Shown here: positions 33,719-42,398 of the stretch, in pieces | Layout: the number at the start of each line of letters is the position of its first letter | How positions within the stretch are numbered: the stretch's first letter is position 1 | From: Mongoliitalea daihaiensis | GTDB lineage: Bacteria; Bacteroidota; Bacteroidia; Cytophagales; Cyclobacteriaceae | DNA: 64,000 bases | Direction: 5' to 3' | Assembly: GCF_021596945.1 (NCBI RefSeq) | Contig: NZ_CP063779.1 | Location: 499,501-563,500, forward strand | Program-made: the position numbers and the translations under genes | Notes under the pieces: generated by a model | Databases searched by the model: none | What the model was told of the DNA's origin: nothing | Seen by the model: only the letters and a program-made list of their open reading frames with translations

Positions 33719-34900
33719 ATGCTGATTCAATTTTCTCAGTTTTTAGAAGTTATTGTGAAAAATCTGTCACGTTATCTGGCTTTACTAGTGTTTGCAGCTT
33801 GTTCCTCAGGGAATAATCAAAAAACTGCGGTGGTCATCAAACTATCCCCCGAAACAATAGAAGTCCCAACTATCGACTTCGCCTCCTCTAACCCTGGAAT
33901 GATTCACCTTTTTGATTCAGATTCGGGCGAACATGTAATGATTTACAATCACGTTATTAAAAAACTTCAGATTTCTTCATTTCCAGAAGGAAAACTCAAA
34001 CTTACTATCCCTCTTGAATTTGACAACGAAAAACGGTCAAGGCGCTTTACTGGAGGAACCTTAATAGGAAATGATTCCATTTTTGTTACATTTTACCCTC
34101 CTGCATTAGGGATGATCAACTTTGATGGTGAATTGCTTTGGGAACAGACCTTACCCGAGGGAAACTATAGAGTTTCTCATATCGGAAATGGAAGCATGAT
34201 TCCACTATTCAAGTCTCATAACAGGATATTTGGAGCCCAACCATTTCTCATGGACCATCATCGGATGAGCACAAGTGATATCCAAAAACAATCACTAGTG
34301 TACAGCGCTAGTTTAACAAGTGATGAGGCTGCATGGCATGAAGTCTACTATGCTTTAGATTACTGGGAACAGGGGAAAAAACTATCTTACTTCTCTTGGG
34401 CAAAGCGGGCTGACTTGATTTATATCGCCCCCTTTTATGACCATAGCATTCAGGTTTTTGACACCAAAACCAACCTAGTAGTGGCCACAAAAGAAGTGAA
34501 GTCCAAGCATATTGAAAAATTCAATGTTGTAAATGAACTACCTGCCAATCCCGATAAGGCCATTATCGAAACACTGGAATCCGATCAATACGAAACATTT
34601 TTGTACGATCCTTATCGAGACGTGTTTTATAGAATCTTTCTCCCGGGTTATCCCATAGAAAAAGCCTTCAACACTGATCAGCTTCGTTTGATGGAGCGAT
34701 CCAGGCCATTGACAGGGATTATGGTTTTGGATAAGGAATTGAATGTCCTAGCGGAACACCTATTTGAAGCCTTTGAAGTACATTCTTCGGACAACTTCCT
34801 CGTTGGAAAAGCAGGCCTGTACGTTTCTACTAACAATATGAATCGGGATGATTTCAGTGATGACTTGATGAGCTATAAGCTTCTGACATTGGAGTTTTGA
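33719..34900 (+). CDS. DUF4221-like lipoprotein
   Basis: A secreted lipoprotein of about 390 residues resembling Bacteroidota DUF4221 proteins. These have a beta-propeller-like body, and their function is unknown. The lipobox LLVFAACSS is clear. The start is uncertain: the ATG at 33719 gives a long N-terminal region, while a GTG at 33755 gives a compact MKNLSRYLALLVFAAC-type signal that fits better. A still longer frame from 33614 looks spurious, because it runs through AT-rich and repeat-like sequence. An RHH-like small gene follows 15 bp later. Confidence 0.68.
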   Translation: MLIQFSQFLEVIVKNLSRYLALLVFAACSSGNNQKTAVVIKLSPETIEVPTIDFASSNPGMIHLFDSDSGEHVMIYNHVIKKLQISSFPEGKLKLTIPLEFDNEKRSRRFTGGTLIGNDSIFVTFYPPALGMINFDGELLWEQTLPEGNYRVSHIGNGSMIPLFKSHNRIFGAQPFLMDHHRMSTSDIQKQSLVYSASLTSDEAAWHEVYYALDYWEQGKKLSYFSWAKRADLIYIAPFYDHSIQVFDTKTNLVVATKEVKSKHIEKFNVVNELPANPDKAIIETLESDQYETFLYDPYRDVFYRIFLPGYPIEKAFNTDQLRLMERSRPLTGIMVLDKELNVLAEHLFEAFEVHSSDNFLVGKAGLYVSTNNMNRDDFSDDLMSYKLLTLEF

Positions 34901-34915
34901 GTAAATTAGCAGATT

Positions 34916-35137
34916 ATGAAAACCGTGGAAATAAACTTGGACGAGAGTAAGCTCAATGAAACCAATGAACTACGAAAAAGAATGGGAATGACGATGGCCG
35001 AATATGTCTCAGAAGCATTGACCCTATACAATCAATCTCAAAGCCGAAGACTATTAGAAGAAAAACTTCACTTTGAATCCAAGTTGGTATGGAAGGAATC
35101 CATCAAGGTATGTAGGGAGTTTGATGAACTTAGTTAG
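34916..35137 (+). CDS. orphan ribbon-helix-helix antitoxin-like protein
   Basis: A 73-residue protein with an RHH-like start: TVEINLDESKLNETNELRKR, then GMTMAEYVSEALTLY, followed by a charged tail. This is the pattern of CopG/MetJ-type antitoxins and small regulators. It begins 15 bp after the DUF4221-like gene, so it may be co-transcribed with it. No toxin gene follows: the next gene is a conserved non-toxin protein with its own promoter. Confidence 0.6.
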   Translation: MKTVEINLDESKLNETNELRKRMGMTMAEYVSEALTLYNQSQSRRLLEEKLHFESKLVWKESIKVCREFDELS

Positions 35138-35167
35138 AATTTTCAAACCTATCCATTAATCTCACAA

Positions 35168-35198
35168 TTGTCCTTGACCTTTCAAATCCCTAACTTTG
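35168..35198 (+). promoter_or_regulatory. consensus Bacteroidota promoter before the 35219 gene
   Basis: TTG (35168-35170), a 20-nt spacer and TAACTTTG (35191-35198) match both promoter elements and spacing. The start codon is 20 bases further on. Confidence 0.65.
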
Positions 35199-35218
35199 GG
35201 GCCTGATTAAATTACTGC

Positions 35219-35620
35219 ATGAAAAAAGATATTAACTTTCACCCGGTTACGGGGGTGAAACTTGCCATAGCCAAAGAGGAAGTTGAGGGACAGACAGAAT
35301 GGGGCGTGTATATCATCAACCATAACCTGATCGAGCTACATACGGTCATGATCACCTCCAAAGGCTATGGGACCATAGACGGAGAAGAGCGTAAGACTTC
35401 TACGCTCCGACATGTCATCAAAGAACTAGGAGCCCAGTCTATCGCAAAAATCGAACCTATTGACCCTGCCTTGTTTGCTTTGACCAATGAGTTTTGGGTC
35501 AGCTACTATATCCTCGACCAAATTTTTGATAAAAAATTCGTCTTTGTCCAAGGCAGCATGGAGCCCCAACATATTCAACATATCCAAGAGCTCGGCCTGG
35601 ATGGCGTGTTGCATAGCTGA
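35219..35620 (+). CDS. conserved hypothetical protein (133 aa)
   Basis: A soluble 133-residue protein, not recognised beyond being of a type common in Bacteroidota. It opens with DINFHPVTGVKLAIAKE, then a beta-rich core (EWGVYIINHNLIELHTVMIT) and an alpha/beta C-terminal half (FVFVQGSMEPQHIQHIQELG). It has no signal peptide, membrane segment or catalytic motif that can be seen. It has its own good promoter and ends near a 12-bp palindrome (TTAAGTACTTAA, 35625-35636). The frame and codon pattern look like a real gene. Confidence 0.7.
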   Translation: MKKDINFHPVTGVKLAIAKEEVEGQTEWGVYIINHNLIELHTVMITSKGYGTIDGEERKTSTLRHVIKELGAQSIAKIEPIDPALFALTNEFWVSYYILDQIFDKKFVFVQGSMEPQHIQHIQELGLDGVLHS

Positions 35621-35701
35621 TAGATTAAGTACTTAAGTTACATACTCGGCTAGGAAACTTCTTCAAGTTGCGTTAATTTCAATCAATCAATAAGAGCAGC
35701 T

Positions 35702-36436
35702 ATGAACGATTTTTTAGGACAGTTAGCAGAAATTCTTTTTTTGGACATCGAGACTGCAAGTTTGGAGGAAAGCTTTGATACACTCCCTCCAAGGTTGCAA
35801 GAGGAATGGCTCAAAAAAGAAAAACTTATACAAGCAGATCCTACACAAGAGCGAGAACCTGGCAGCTTATTCTTCCAAAAAGCGGGCATCTATGCCGAGT
35901 TTGGAAAGGTCATCTGCATAGGTGTTGGCTATTTCCATTTTGTAAAGGGTGAGGACAAACTGGAATTCCGTACCAAAAGCTTCTATGGAGATGATGAATA
36001 TGAGCTACTAGCAGACTTTTGCACGCTCCTCAGCAAAAAGCGCTGGACTCTATGCGCACACAATGGAAAGGAATTTGACTTCCCCTACCTGAGCAGACGA
36101 ATCCTGATCAACCGCTTACCACTGCCCGAGCCCTTGCAGTTGGCTGGGAAAAAACCTTGGGAAATCCGACATTTGGACACCCTGGAGTTATGGAAATTTG
36201 GAGATTACAAGCACTATACCCGCTTAGAGCTATTAGCTTCTGTTTTTGACATACCTACCTCCAAAGACAGCATCGATGGTTCACAAGTCAATCAGACCTA
36301 TTATCAGGACAAAAACCTTCACCTCATCAAAGATTACTGTCTCAAAGATGTCCTCGTAACTGCTCAAATCTACCTGGCCTTCCAGGGCTTACCCCCCGAC
36401 CTCGATATGGAAATCATCAATAGAGACGAGGATTAA
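35702..36436 (+). CDS. DEDD-type 3'-5' exonuclease (PolB-like exonuclease domain)
   Basis: A 244-residue ribonuclease-H-fold exonuclease. Exo I is EILFLDIETAS (Asp-Ile-Glu), Exo II is WTLCAHNGKEFDFPYL (Asn and Asp), and Exo III is the C-terminal YCLKDVLVTAQI (Asp). This is the stand-alone form of the proofreading exonuclease domain of family B polymerases, widespread in Bacteroidota. It should remove nucleotides from 3' ends of single-stranded DNA or RNA. There is no partner polymerase next to it. Confidence 0.88.
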   Translation: MNDFLGQLAEILFLDIETASLEESFDTLPPRLQEEWLKKEKLIQADPTQEREPGSLFFQKAGIYAEFGKVICIGVGYFHFVKGEDKLEFRTKSFYGDDEYELLADFCTLLSKKRWTLCAHNGKEFDFPYLSRRILINRLPLPEPLQLAGKKPWEIRHLDTLELWKFGDYKHYTRLELLASVFDIPTSKDSIDGSQVNQTYYQDKNLHLIKDYCLKDVLVTAQIYLAFQGLPPDLDMEIINRDED

Positions 36437-36506
36437 CTCCAGTTTTGAACTCGTTCATACTTTTTATCAAAAAAACATACCATATTGTTTTACAGCAATT
36501 TAACTC

Positions 36507-36632
36507 GTGATAGTTCAAAATTTAGTACGAGATATTTCAAAATAACCTAAAATACAAATCAAAATTATCTATGATATATTTCAAAGTTATATGTATGATA
36601 ATTCAAAATTCAACTTGTGATATTTCAAAATT
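36507..36632. repeat. array of six ~22-bp imperfect repeats upstream of the AAA/DUF4143 gene
   Basis: The unit is close to RTGATA(n1-3)TTCAAAATT. Copies begin at 36507, 36529, 36551 (degenerate), 36571, 36595 and 36617, giving spacings of 22, 22, 20, 24 and 22 bp, about two helical turns each. Every unit carries an A3-A4 tract in the same phase, so the DNA is likely curved. The last copy ends 21 bp before the ATPase start codon, so the array covers the promoter region. It could be an iterated operator. Confidence 0.75.
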
Positions 36633-36653
36633 CAATGTACATTTGAAGCACAA

Positions 36654-37826
36654 ATGACACTGATTACCAGACATATAGTCCAGACAATAAAAGATACCCT
36701 CCAGATGTATCCCATATTGGCGCTCACCGGCCCAAGACAATCCGGTAAAACAACACTTTTGAAAGAGCTATTCCCAGATTTTAGATACATAAGTTTAGAG
36801 AATCCCGACAACAGAAACTTTGCCTCCACTGATCCCAATGGTTTTTTGGAAGAGTTTCATTCTAAAGTAATTTTCGACGAAGTACAACGAGTGCCCGAAC
36901 TATTTTCTTATTTGCAAAGCAGCGTTGACAATAGAAATCGAGCAATGGGACTGTATGTCCTTTCGGGCTCTCAAAACTTCCACTTGATGCACAGCATCAC
37001 GCAGAGTTTGGCTGGCAGAGTCGCAATTTTCAAGCTGTTTCCCTTAGATTTCAATGAAATGAAAGGGGCACAACTCATGGAAGATGACTTAATCGACTTA
37101 TCAATCAAAGGCTTCTACCCGGGCGTCTACGACCGAAATATCCCGCCAAAAGTATTCTATTCCAACTATATAGAAACCTACTTAAATAGGGACATTGGAG
37201 AATTGGTCGCCATCAGAGATTTAAAGCTATTCCAAAACTTTATTGCACTCTGCGCGACGCGGGCTGGACAGCTCTTGAACCTGAATGGATTGGCCAATGA
37301 TTGCGGAATCAGTCAACCGACTGCCAAAGCATGGCTCTCTGCATTAGATCAAAGCTACATCACATTCCAATTGTACCCCTACTACAAGAATTACAGTAAG
37401 CGGGTCATTAAAACGCCCAAGCTGTACTTCTACGATACAGGATTGCTGTGCCATCTGCTAAAAATCAATTCCCGAGAAAAACTGATCAAAAACCCCATCA
37501 AAGGTGCTGTCTTTGAAAATATGATGATTGCAGAATATGTCAAACAAATGCATCACCAAAACAACGTACAGGACATTTGGTATTGGAGAGATGTATCAGG
37601 TAATGAAGTGGATCTCTTGGTCGACCATGGCGAAAACTTGGAAATCATTGAATTCAAAGCTACCCAAACGATCAAATCAGACATGTTTGATGGTCTATCC
37701 AAATTTGAAAGCATATCTCAACTCTCCAATTTGGACAAAAAGCTTGTCTACAGTGGGACAGCTTCTCAAAATAGGTCAATGGGGAAATTAATTTCTTGGA
37801 AGGATTTTGGGCCATCATACAAGTGA
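36654..37826 (+). CDS. AAA-family ATPase with DUF4143 C-terminal domain
   Basis: A 390-residue ATPase of the AAA_14/DUF4143 type. Walker A is GPRQSGKTT (26-34), Walker B is VIFDEVQ (72-78), and a sensor-like LYVLSGSQNF follows. The C-terminal half contains the DUF4143 winged-helix and nuclease-like fold region (KGAVFENMMIAEYVKQ, YYWRD-like YWRDVSGNEVDLLV, EIIEFKA). The EVDLLV and EFKA strands resemble a PD-(D/E)xK core. These genes are common, patchily distributed and of unknown role. The gene is preceded by a phased repeat array and followed by one related motif, hinting at a self-contained, possibly transferable unit. Confidence 0.88.
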   Translation: MTLITRHIVQTIKDTLQMYPILALTGPRQSGKTTLLKELFPDFRYISLENPDNRNFASTDPNGFLEEFHSKVIFDEVQRVPELFSYLQSSVDNRNRAMGLYVLSGSQNFHLMHSITQSLAGRVAIFKLFPLDFNEMKGAQLMEDDLIDLSIKGFYPGVYDRNIPPKVFYSNYIETYLNRDIGELVAIRDLKLFQNFIALCATRAGQLLNLNGLANDCGISQPTAKAWLSALDQSYITFQLYPYYKNYSKRVIKTPKLYFYDTGLLCHLLKINSREKLIKNPIKGAVFENMMIAEYVKQMHHQNNVQDIWYWRDVSGNEVDLLVDHGENLEIIEFKATQTIKSDMFDGLSKFESISQLSNLDKKLVYSGTASQNRSMGKLISWKDFGPSYK

Positions 37827-37937
37827 TTACGGCACAAGCAATGACTGACTACCTTAGGGTGAAGGCTCTCATGGAACTAATTATGACAAAATTGCCTTTT
37901 GTTACTAGCCAAAAGTTTTTCAACTTTGATACGAACT

Positions 37938-37957
37938 ACGATATTGTTCAAATGAAC
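37938..37957. repeat. isolated repeat-like motif downstream of the ATPase gene
   Basis: ACGATATTGTTCAAAT (37938-37953) resembles the unit of the 36507-36632 array and overlaps an inverted repeat GTTCA-AA-TGAAC (37946-37957). It lies about 110 bp after the ATPase stop codon. The rest of the 256-bp spacer before the RNase R gene shows nothing clear. Confidence 0.4.
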
Positions 37958-38082
37958 TGTTTTTGAAGCATGAATATCACCCAAGGCTACAAAACAGAAG
38001 AAATCACAAAAGCTTCACCTGTTTTTTTACCATCACGGTAAAACAATCCTTATATTAAACACAAAATCAAATACTCATTTTT

Positions 38083-40275
38083 ATGGGAAGAAAATCAGAC
38101 AACAAAAGCCAACGCGGAAAGAAGAATAGCGGGAAGGTTTTAGACACCGCACAGCTGGCAAAAAAAATATTGAATTTTTTAGACAACCATTACGGGCAAG
38201 AATTCAATGCAAAACAAGTAGCTAAAAAGCTAGAAATAAGAGATAGCCTCAACAAAGGTTCAGTAGAACCTATATTGCACAAACTGACAGCAGCAGGGTC
38301 GGTTTCCAAAAACCCTCGAAATTACTTCAGTTCGACCAAAGAACCTGAATTCATTGAAGGCACAGTAGATTATGTAAACCCTAGGTTTGCTTTTATTAAG
38401 CCAGACGCCAAACATAACCTTACAGAGGATATTATGGTAAAAGAGGCGGACCTCAAGCATGCGTTGGACGGAGACAGAGTTCGTATAATGGTATTTCCTG
38501 TAAGAGGAAACAGCGGTAGACAAGAAGGAAAAGTACTTGAAATTCTCGAACGTGTACGGGATGAGTTTGTCGGAAGGGTAGAAATCTCCCCCCGTTTTGC
38601 CTTTGTAGTACCCGATTTCAGAAAAATGCACCAAGATGTATTTGTGCATAAAGGTGATCTTTTAGGGGCGGAACACAATCAAAAAGTAGTAGTCAAGCTC
38701 ACCGAATGGAGGGAAGATGATAAAAATCCAACAGGAAAAGTCGTTCGCGTACTAGGTAAATCCGGAGAACATGAGGTAGAAATCCACTCCATCATGGCAG
38801 AATTCGGCTTGCCATTTGAATATCCTGAGGAGCCTGTACAGGAGGCGGAAGCTATACCTGAAGCAATACCTCAATCGGAAATCGATAACCGTCGGGATAT
38901 GCGAGACGTTCCGACCTTTACCATTGACCCACACGATGCCAAAGATTTTGATGACGCCATATCTTACCGTATACTGGACAATGGCAACTATGAAATCGGC
39001 GTACATATCGCAGATGTCACTCACTATGTCAAGCCCAAAACTTCCTTGGAACGCGAAGCCTATGAACGGGCAACATCCGTGTATTTGGTAGACAGAACTA
39101 TCCCCATGCTTCCCGAGCGTCTAAGTAATGGATTATGTTCGCTAAGGCCAAATGAAGATAAGTTGACCTTCTCCTGTGTCTTTGAAATGAGTGAAGAAGC
39201 CAAAGTTGTGAATTCTTGGATAGGTCGTACAGTCACACATTCCAATAGGCGATTTGCTTATGAAGAAGGGCAAGAAAATATTGATAATCAATCAGGAGAC
39301 TTCTATCAAGAGTTGACTATCCTGAATGACCTAGCCAAAAAACTGCGGAAGAAACGCTTTGAAACTGGAGCTGTAAATTTTGAAACGGTGGAAGTGAAAT
39401 TTAAGCTAGATGAAAAAGGAACTCCCTTGGGTCTCGTAGTTAAGGAGCGAAAAGATATCCATAAGTTGATTGAGGAGTTTATGCTCTTGGCAAACCGTAC
39501 GGTGGCTGAATTTATTTATCACAAGAATAAGGGGAAGGATACCTTTGTCTACAGGACTCACGATAATCCTGATATAGAGCGTCTAGAAACCTTTGCTGGA
39601 TTTGCAAAGCGTTTTGGTCATGAATTGAAAGTTGCGGAGGGTTCGCAGATATCCAAAGCACTCAATAAGCTGATGGACGCTATTATTGGCAAGCCCGAAC
39701 AAAATATTTTAGAGCAATTGGCGATCCGGAGTATGGCTAAAGCCAAGTATACCACCGAACCCAAAGGGCACTTTGGATTGGCTTTTAGTCACTACACTCA
39801 TTTTACCTCCCCTATCCGAAGGTATCCGGATATGATGGTGCATCGCTTGTTGCAACACTATTTGGATGGGGGTAAGTCGCCACAATCAGACGACTGGGAG
39901 GATAAATGTCTGCATTCATCTGATCGAGAAAAAAGAGCAGCTGACGCAGAGCGTGCTTCTATCAAATACAAGCAGGTGGAGTACATGTCACTAGCGGAAG
40001 ACAAAGACTACGAAGGGATCATTACGGGAGTGACAGAATGGGGTGTCTATGTTGAAATCACAGAAACCAAGTGTGAAGGAATGGTGAAAGTCTCTGAAAT
40101 GAACGATGACTACTACGATTTTGACGAAAAAAACATGCGATTAATTGGGAGCAGAACAAAAAAAATCATCACTTTGGGAGACAAAGTGGTAGTCAAAGTT
40201 GTTGCTACCGATATTAATAGAAGAACCATAGACCTGGAATTTGCCGATAATGAACCAACCCGCAAACGACGTTAA
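38083..40275 (+). CDS. rnr: ribonuclease R
   Basis: A 730-residue 3'-5' exoribonuclease that degrades structured RNA. A helical N-terminal region (residues 20-85) is followed by two cold-shock-type OB domains (FIEGTVDYVNPRFAFIKP; GRVEISPRFAFVVPD). The catalytic RNB domain comes next, with the Asp cluster FTIDPHDAKDFDDAISY, then the HIADVTHYV and HFTSPIRRYPDMMVHRLL motifs. A C-terminal S1 domain (EGIITGVTEWGVYVEI) completes the family layout. Length and order match RNase R. The end overlaps the prenyl synthase gene by 26 bp. Confidence 0.96.
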   Translation: MGRKSDNKSQRGKKNSGKVLDTAQLAKKILNFLDNHYGQEFNAKQVAKKLEIRDSLNKGSVEPILHKLTAAGSVSKNPRNYFSSTKEPEFIEGTVDYVNPRFAFIKPDAKHNLTEDIMVKEADLKHALDGDRVRIMVFPVRGNSGRQEGKVLEILERVRDEFVGRVEISPRFAFVVPDFRKMHQDVFVHKGDLLGAEHNQKVVVKLTEWREDDKNPTGKVVRVLGKSGEHEVEIHSIMAEFGLPFEYPEEPVQEAEAIPEAIPQSEIDNRRDMRDVPTFTIDPHDAKDFDDAISYRILDNGNYEIGVHIADVTHYVKPKTSLEREAYERATSVYLVDRTIPMLPERLSNGLCSLRPNEDKLTFSCVFEMSEEAKVVNSWIGRTVTHSNRRFAYEEGQENIDNQSGDFYQELTILNDLAKKLRKKRFETGAVNFETVEVKFKLDEKGTPLGLVVKERKDIHKLIEEFMLLANRTVAEFIYHKNKGKDTFVYRTHDNPDIERLETFAGFAKRFGHELKVAEGSQISKALNKLMDAIIGKPEQNILEQLAIRSMAKAKYTTEPKGHFGLAFSHYTHFTSPIRRYPDMMVHRLLQHYLDGGKSPQSDDWEDKCLHSSDREKRAADAERASIKYKQVEYMSLAEDKDYEGIITGVTEWGVYVEITETKCEGMVKVSEMNDDYYDFDEKNMRLIGSRTKKIITLGDKVVVKVVATDINRRTIDLEFADNEPTRKRR

Positions 40276-41239
40276 TCAGATTTTAAAGGATTTAGAACAA
40301 CATATCCAACAGTACACGTACGGAACATCCCCTCAAGAGCTTTACGAACCCATCAGCTACTTGATGAGTTTGGGAGGAAAAAGGATACGCCCCTTACTCA
40401 CGCTGTTGGCCTACAGCTTGTATAAAGAGGATTACCAAAAAATCCTGACCCCTGCTGCTTCGGTGGAAGTTTTTCACAATTTCACTTTGATGCACGATGA
40501 CATCATGGACAATGCTCCTTTGAGAAGAGGAAAAGCTACGGTACATGAAAAATGGAATCCCAATACAGCTATTCTCTCTGGGGATGTCATGCTTGTCAAG
40601 GCTTACGATATGCTCTTAGAAATTGAGCCAAGTTTACTCCCCCTTTGCTTGCGTCTATTCAATCAGACAGCTGCCGAAGTCTGCGAAGGACAGCAGCACG
40701 ATATGAATTTTGAAAGTTTGACACAGGTAGGTGAAGAAGCTTACATCGATATGATTCGCCAAAAAACAGCGGTGTTACTAGGTTTTGCTTTACAATTCGG
40801 TGCTTTACTAGCCGGTCAGTCTGAGGCAGAGAGCCAAAAACTCTACGATTTTGGAGTCAATATAGGCATAGGATTTCAGCTGAAAGATGATTTGTTGGAT
40901 GTCTATGCAGATAAAGCCAAGTTTGGGAAGCAGGTAGGTGGAGACATTATCGCCAATAAGAAAACTTTCCTCCTCATCAAAGCCAAAGAACTGGCCACAG
41001 GAGCTGATGCAGTAGCATTGCAGAACTGGATAGATGCCAAGATTTTTGACAAAGAGGAGAAAGTCCAAGCAGTTACGGCAATTTATGATCGTCTAGGCAT
41101 ACAAGAATTGACCGAGGTCAAAATGCAGGAATACTTTGAACAGGGATTTGCCCAGCTAGATACTGTACAGGCAGATAATCCAACTGCTTTGCAAAACTTG
41201 CGTACCATTACTCAGGACCTGATTAATCGGGAAAAATAA
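40250..41239 (+). CDS. polyprenyl (isoprenyl) diphosphate synthase
   Basis: A 329-residue trans-isoprenyl diphosphate synthase that joins isopentenyl diphosphate to an allylic primer. The first Asp-rich motif is MHDDIMDNAPLRRG and the second QLKDDLLDVYADK, both complete. The residue five before the first motif is Phe (HNFTLMHDD), an aromatic position that in studied enzymes limits product to shorter chains; C15-C20 is therefore a reasonable inference but not certain. The ATG at 40250 is preferred to one three codons upstream. It overlaps rnr by 26 bp and is followed by a rhomboid gene after 1 bp, so the three form one operon. Confidence 0.9.
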   Translation: MNQPANDVNQILKDLEQHIQQYTYGTSPQELYEPISYLMSLGGKRIRPLLTLLAYSLYKEDYQKILTPAASVEVFHNFTLMHDDIMDNAPLRRGKATVHEKWNPNTAILSGDVMLVKAYDMLLEIEPSLLPLCLRLFNQTAAEVCEGQQHDMNFESLTQVGEEAYIDMIRQKTAVLLGFALQFGALLAGQSEAESQKLYDFGVNIGIGFQLKDDLLDVYADKAKFGKQVGGDIIANKKTFLLIKAKELATGADAVALQNWIDAKIFDKEEKVQAVTAIYDRLGIQELTEVKMQEYFEQGFAQLDTVQADNPTALQNLRTITQDLINREK

Positions 41240-41240
41240 C

Positions 41241-41870
41241 ATGGAAATCACTGCTACGCTTGTCCTGATAGGAATCACCGTATTGACCTCCTATCAGGCA
41301 TGGAACAAGCCAGACTTGCTCAATCGCTGGATGTTTACGCCCTATCTGATCAAAAACAGAAATCAATGGGATCGCTTCGTCCTATCAGGATTTATCCATA
41401 AGGATGGCATGCACCTGTTTTTCAATATGTTTACCTTTTACTTTTTTGGAAGCACGATTGAATACTTTCTCACGTATCGGTTAGGATTTGGTTTAGGTAT
41501 TGTGACCTATGTACTATTTTATGTAGGAGCTATAGTGATCGCAGACATCCCCACGTTCTTGAAGCATCAAGGTAATAGCTATTACAGAGCTTTAGGAGCT
41601 TCTGGCGGTGTGGCGGCAGCTGTTTTTGGCAGCATTATCCTACGCCCTTTATCGGATATTTGCTTGTTTGGATTGATTTGCCTGCCTGGGTTTGCTTTGG
41701 GAGGGATGTTTTTGATTTACACCATTGTACAAGCTAAAAAAGGTCATGATGGAGTCAATCATGATGCGCATTTGTACGGAGCCATCGCAGGTATTCTCTT
41801 CATTCTACTCATTTTCCCATCAAGTGCGGGGATGTTTTGGGAACAATTAAAAAGCTTCCGATTATTCTAA
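41241..41870 (+). CDS. rhomboid-family intramembrane serine protease
   Basis: A 209-residue six-helix membrane protease. HLFFNMFTFYFFG (58-70) supplies the conserved His/Asn oxyanion region, ALGASGGVAA (118-126) the nucleophile Ser121, and NHDAHLYGAIAG (173-184) the catalytic His177. It cleaves membrane proteins within or near their helices; substrates are unknown. The start codon is one base after the stop of the prenyl synthase gene. The coding end forms the first arm of a terminator hairpin. Confidence 0.93.
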   Translation: MEITATLVLIGITVLTSYQAWNKPDLLNRWMFTPYLIKNRNQWDRFVLSGFIHKDGMHLFFNMFTFYFFGSTIEYFLTYRLGFGLGIVTYVLFYVGAIVIADIPTFLKHQGNSYYRALGASGGVAAAVFGSIILRPLSDICLFGLICLPGFALGGMFLIYTIVQAKKGHDGVNHDAHLYGAIAGILFILLIFPSSAGMFWEQLKSFRLF

Positions 41871-41885
41871 CCGGAAGCTTTTTCT
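41849..41885 (+). terminator. intrinsic terminator of the rnr-prenyl synthase-rhomboid operon
   Basis: AAAAAGCTTCCG (41849-41860) pairs with CGGAAGCTTTTT (41872-41883), 12 bp with an 11-nt loop. The 5' arm overlaps the last codons of the rhomboid gene. The T-run is short. Confidence 0.85.
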
Positions 41886-41953
41886 AGGGTCAATATCAAT
41901 CAATATCCTATATCAACTAATATCAAAAGTTCTTAGAGCCTCTAGAAGGTAAA

Positions 41954-42265
41954 TTATTTCCCCTTCTGCAATTGCCTTACATTTTTATCCACTACAGCTC
42001 TCAACATGGTGTTCCAACGATCTTTAGCCTTCTCTTCCGAGAATACATCTGGACCTGGAATACCTACGCGCATACCTAAGGTTCTTTCTGCTGTTTTGCC
42101 TGTACCCGAGATATTTAGATAAATATCTACTGCATTGATAACAGGTGTAAATCTCAATAATTTATCAATTGACTTTCTGATTTGTTCTTGTAGCCCCGCT
42201 GGCACATCTATTTGTGGCGCTTGTACATCTACCTTAATTCCTCGGTAATTTTCTGTGTAATTCAT
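41954..42265 (-). CDS. ribosome hibernation promoting factor (HPF/RaiA) family protein
   Basis: A 103-residue protein of the HPF/RaiA fold (short form), which binds the ribosome decoding centre in stationary phase or stress. It reads IKVDVQAPQIDVPAGLQEQI, then an edge strand VINAVDIYLNIS and RTLGMRVGIPG, with a basic C-terminal helix (VVDKNVRQLQKGK). A longer frame from 42328 is rejected because the conserved part starts at MNYTENYRG. TAATTTTG (42299-42292) is a good -7 match just upstream. Family sequences vary a good deal, so confidence is moderate. Confidence 0.75.
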   Translation of the reverse strand: MNYTENYRGIKVDVQAPQIDVPAGLQEQIRKSIDKLLRFTPVINAVDIYLNISGTGKTAERTLGMRVGIPGPDVFSEEKAKDRWNTMLRAVVDKNVRQLQKGK

Positions 42266-42291
42266 CTCGTAAAAGGATTTATTATGTGAAT

Positions 42292-42299
42292 CAAAATTA
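42292..42299 (-). promoter_or_regulatory. -7 promoter element of the HPF-like gene
   Basis: TAATTTTG on the minus strand matches TAnnTTTG, 27 bases before the ATG at 42265. This also supports the shorter start. A TTG element at ideal spacing is not evident. Confidence 0.45.
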
Positions 42300-42398
42300 T
42301 AAATAGTATTTAACAAAATATATGACAAAGATCATATAAGGACGTATTTCTCATACTCAGGTTTCCAAATTTGATAAATAAGCCTCCACTAAAGACCA

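Noticed and set aside
36507-36632. The phased array considered as a CRISPR
   Set aside because: Units are imperfect, only about 15 bp with 4-9 bp between them, there are no spacers of usual length and no cas genes in the window.
42266-42328. Longer start for the HPF-like protein
   Set aside because: The added 21 residues precede the conserved domain and cross a -7 promoter match.
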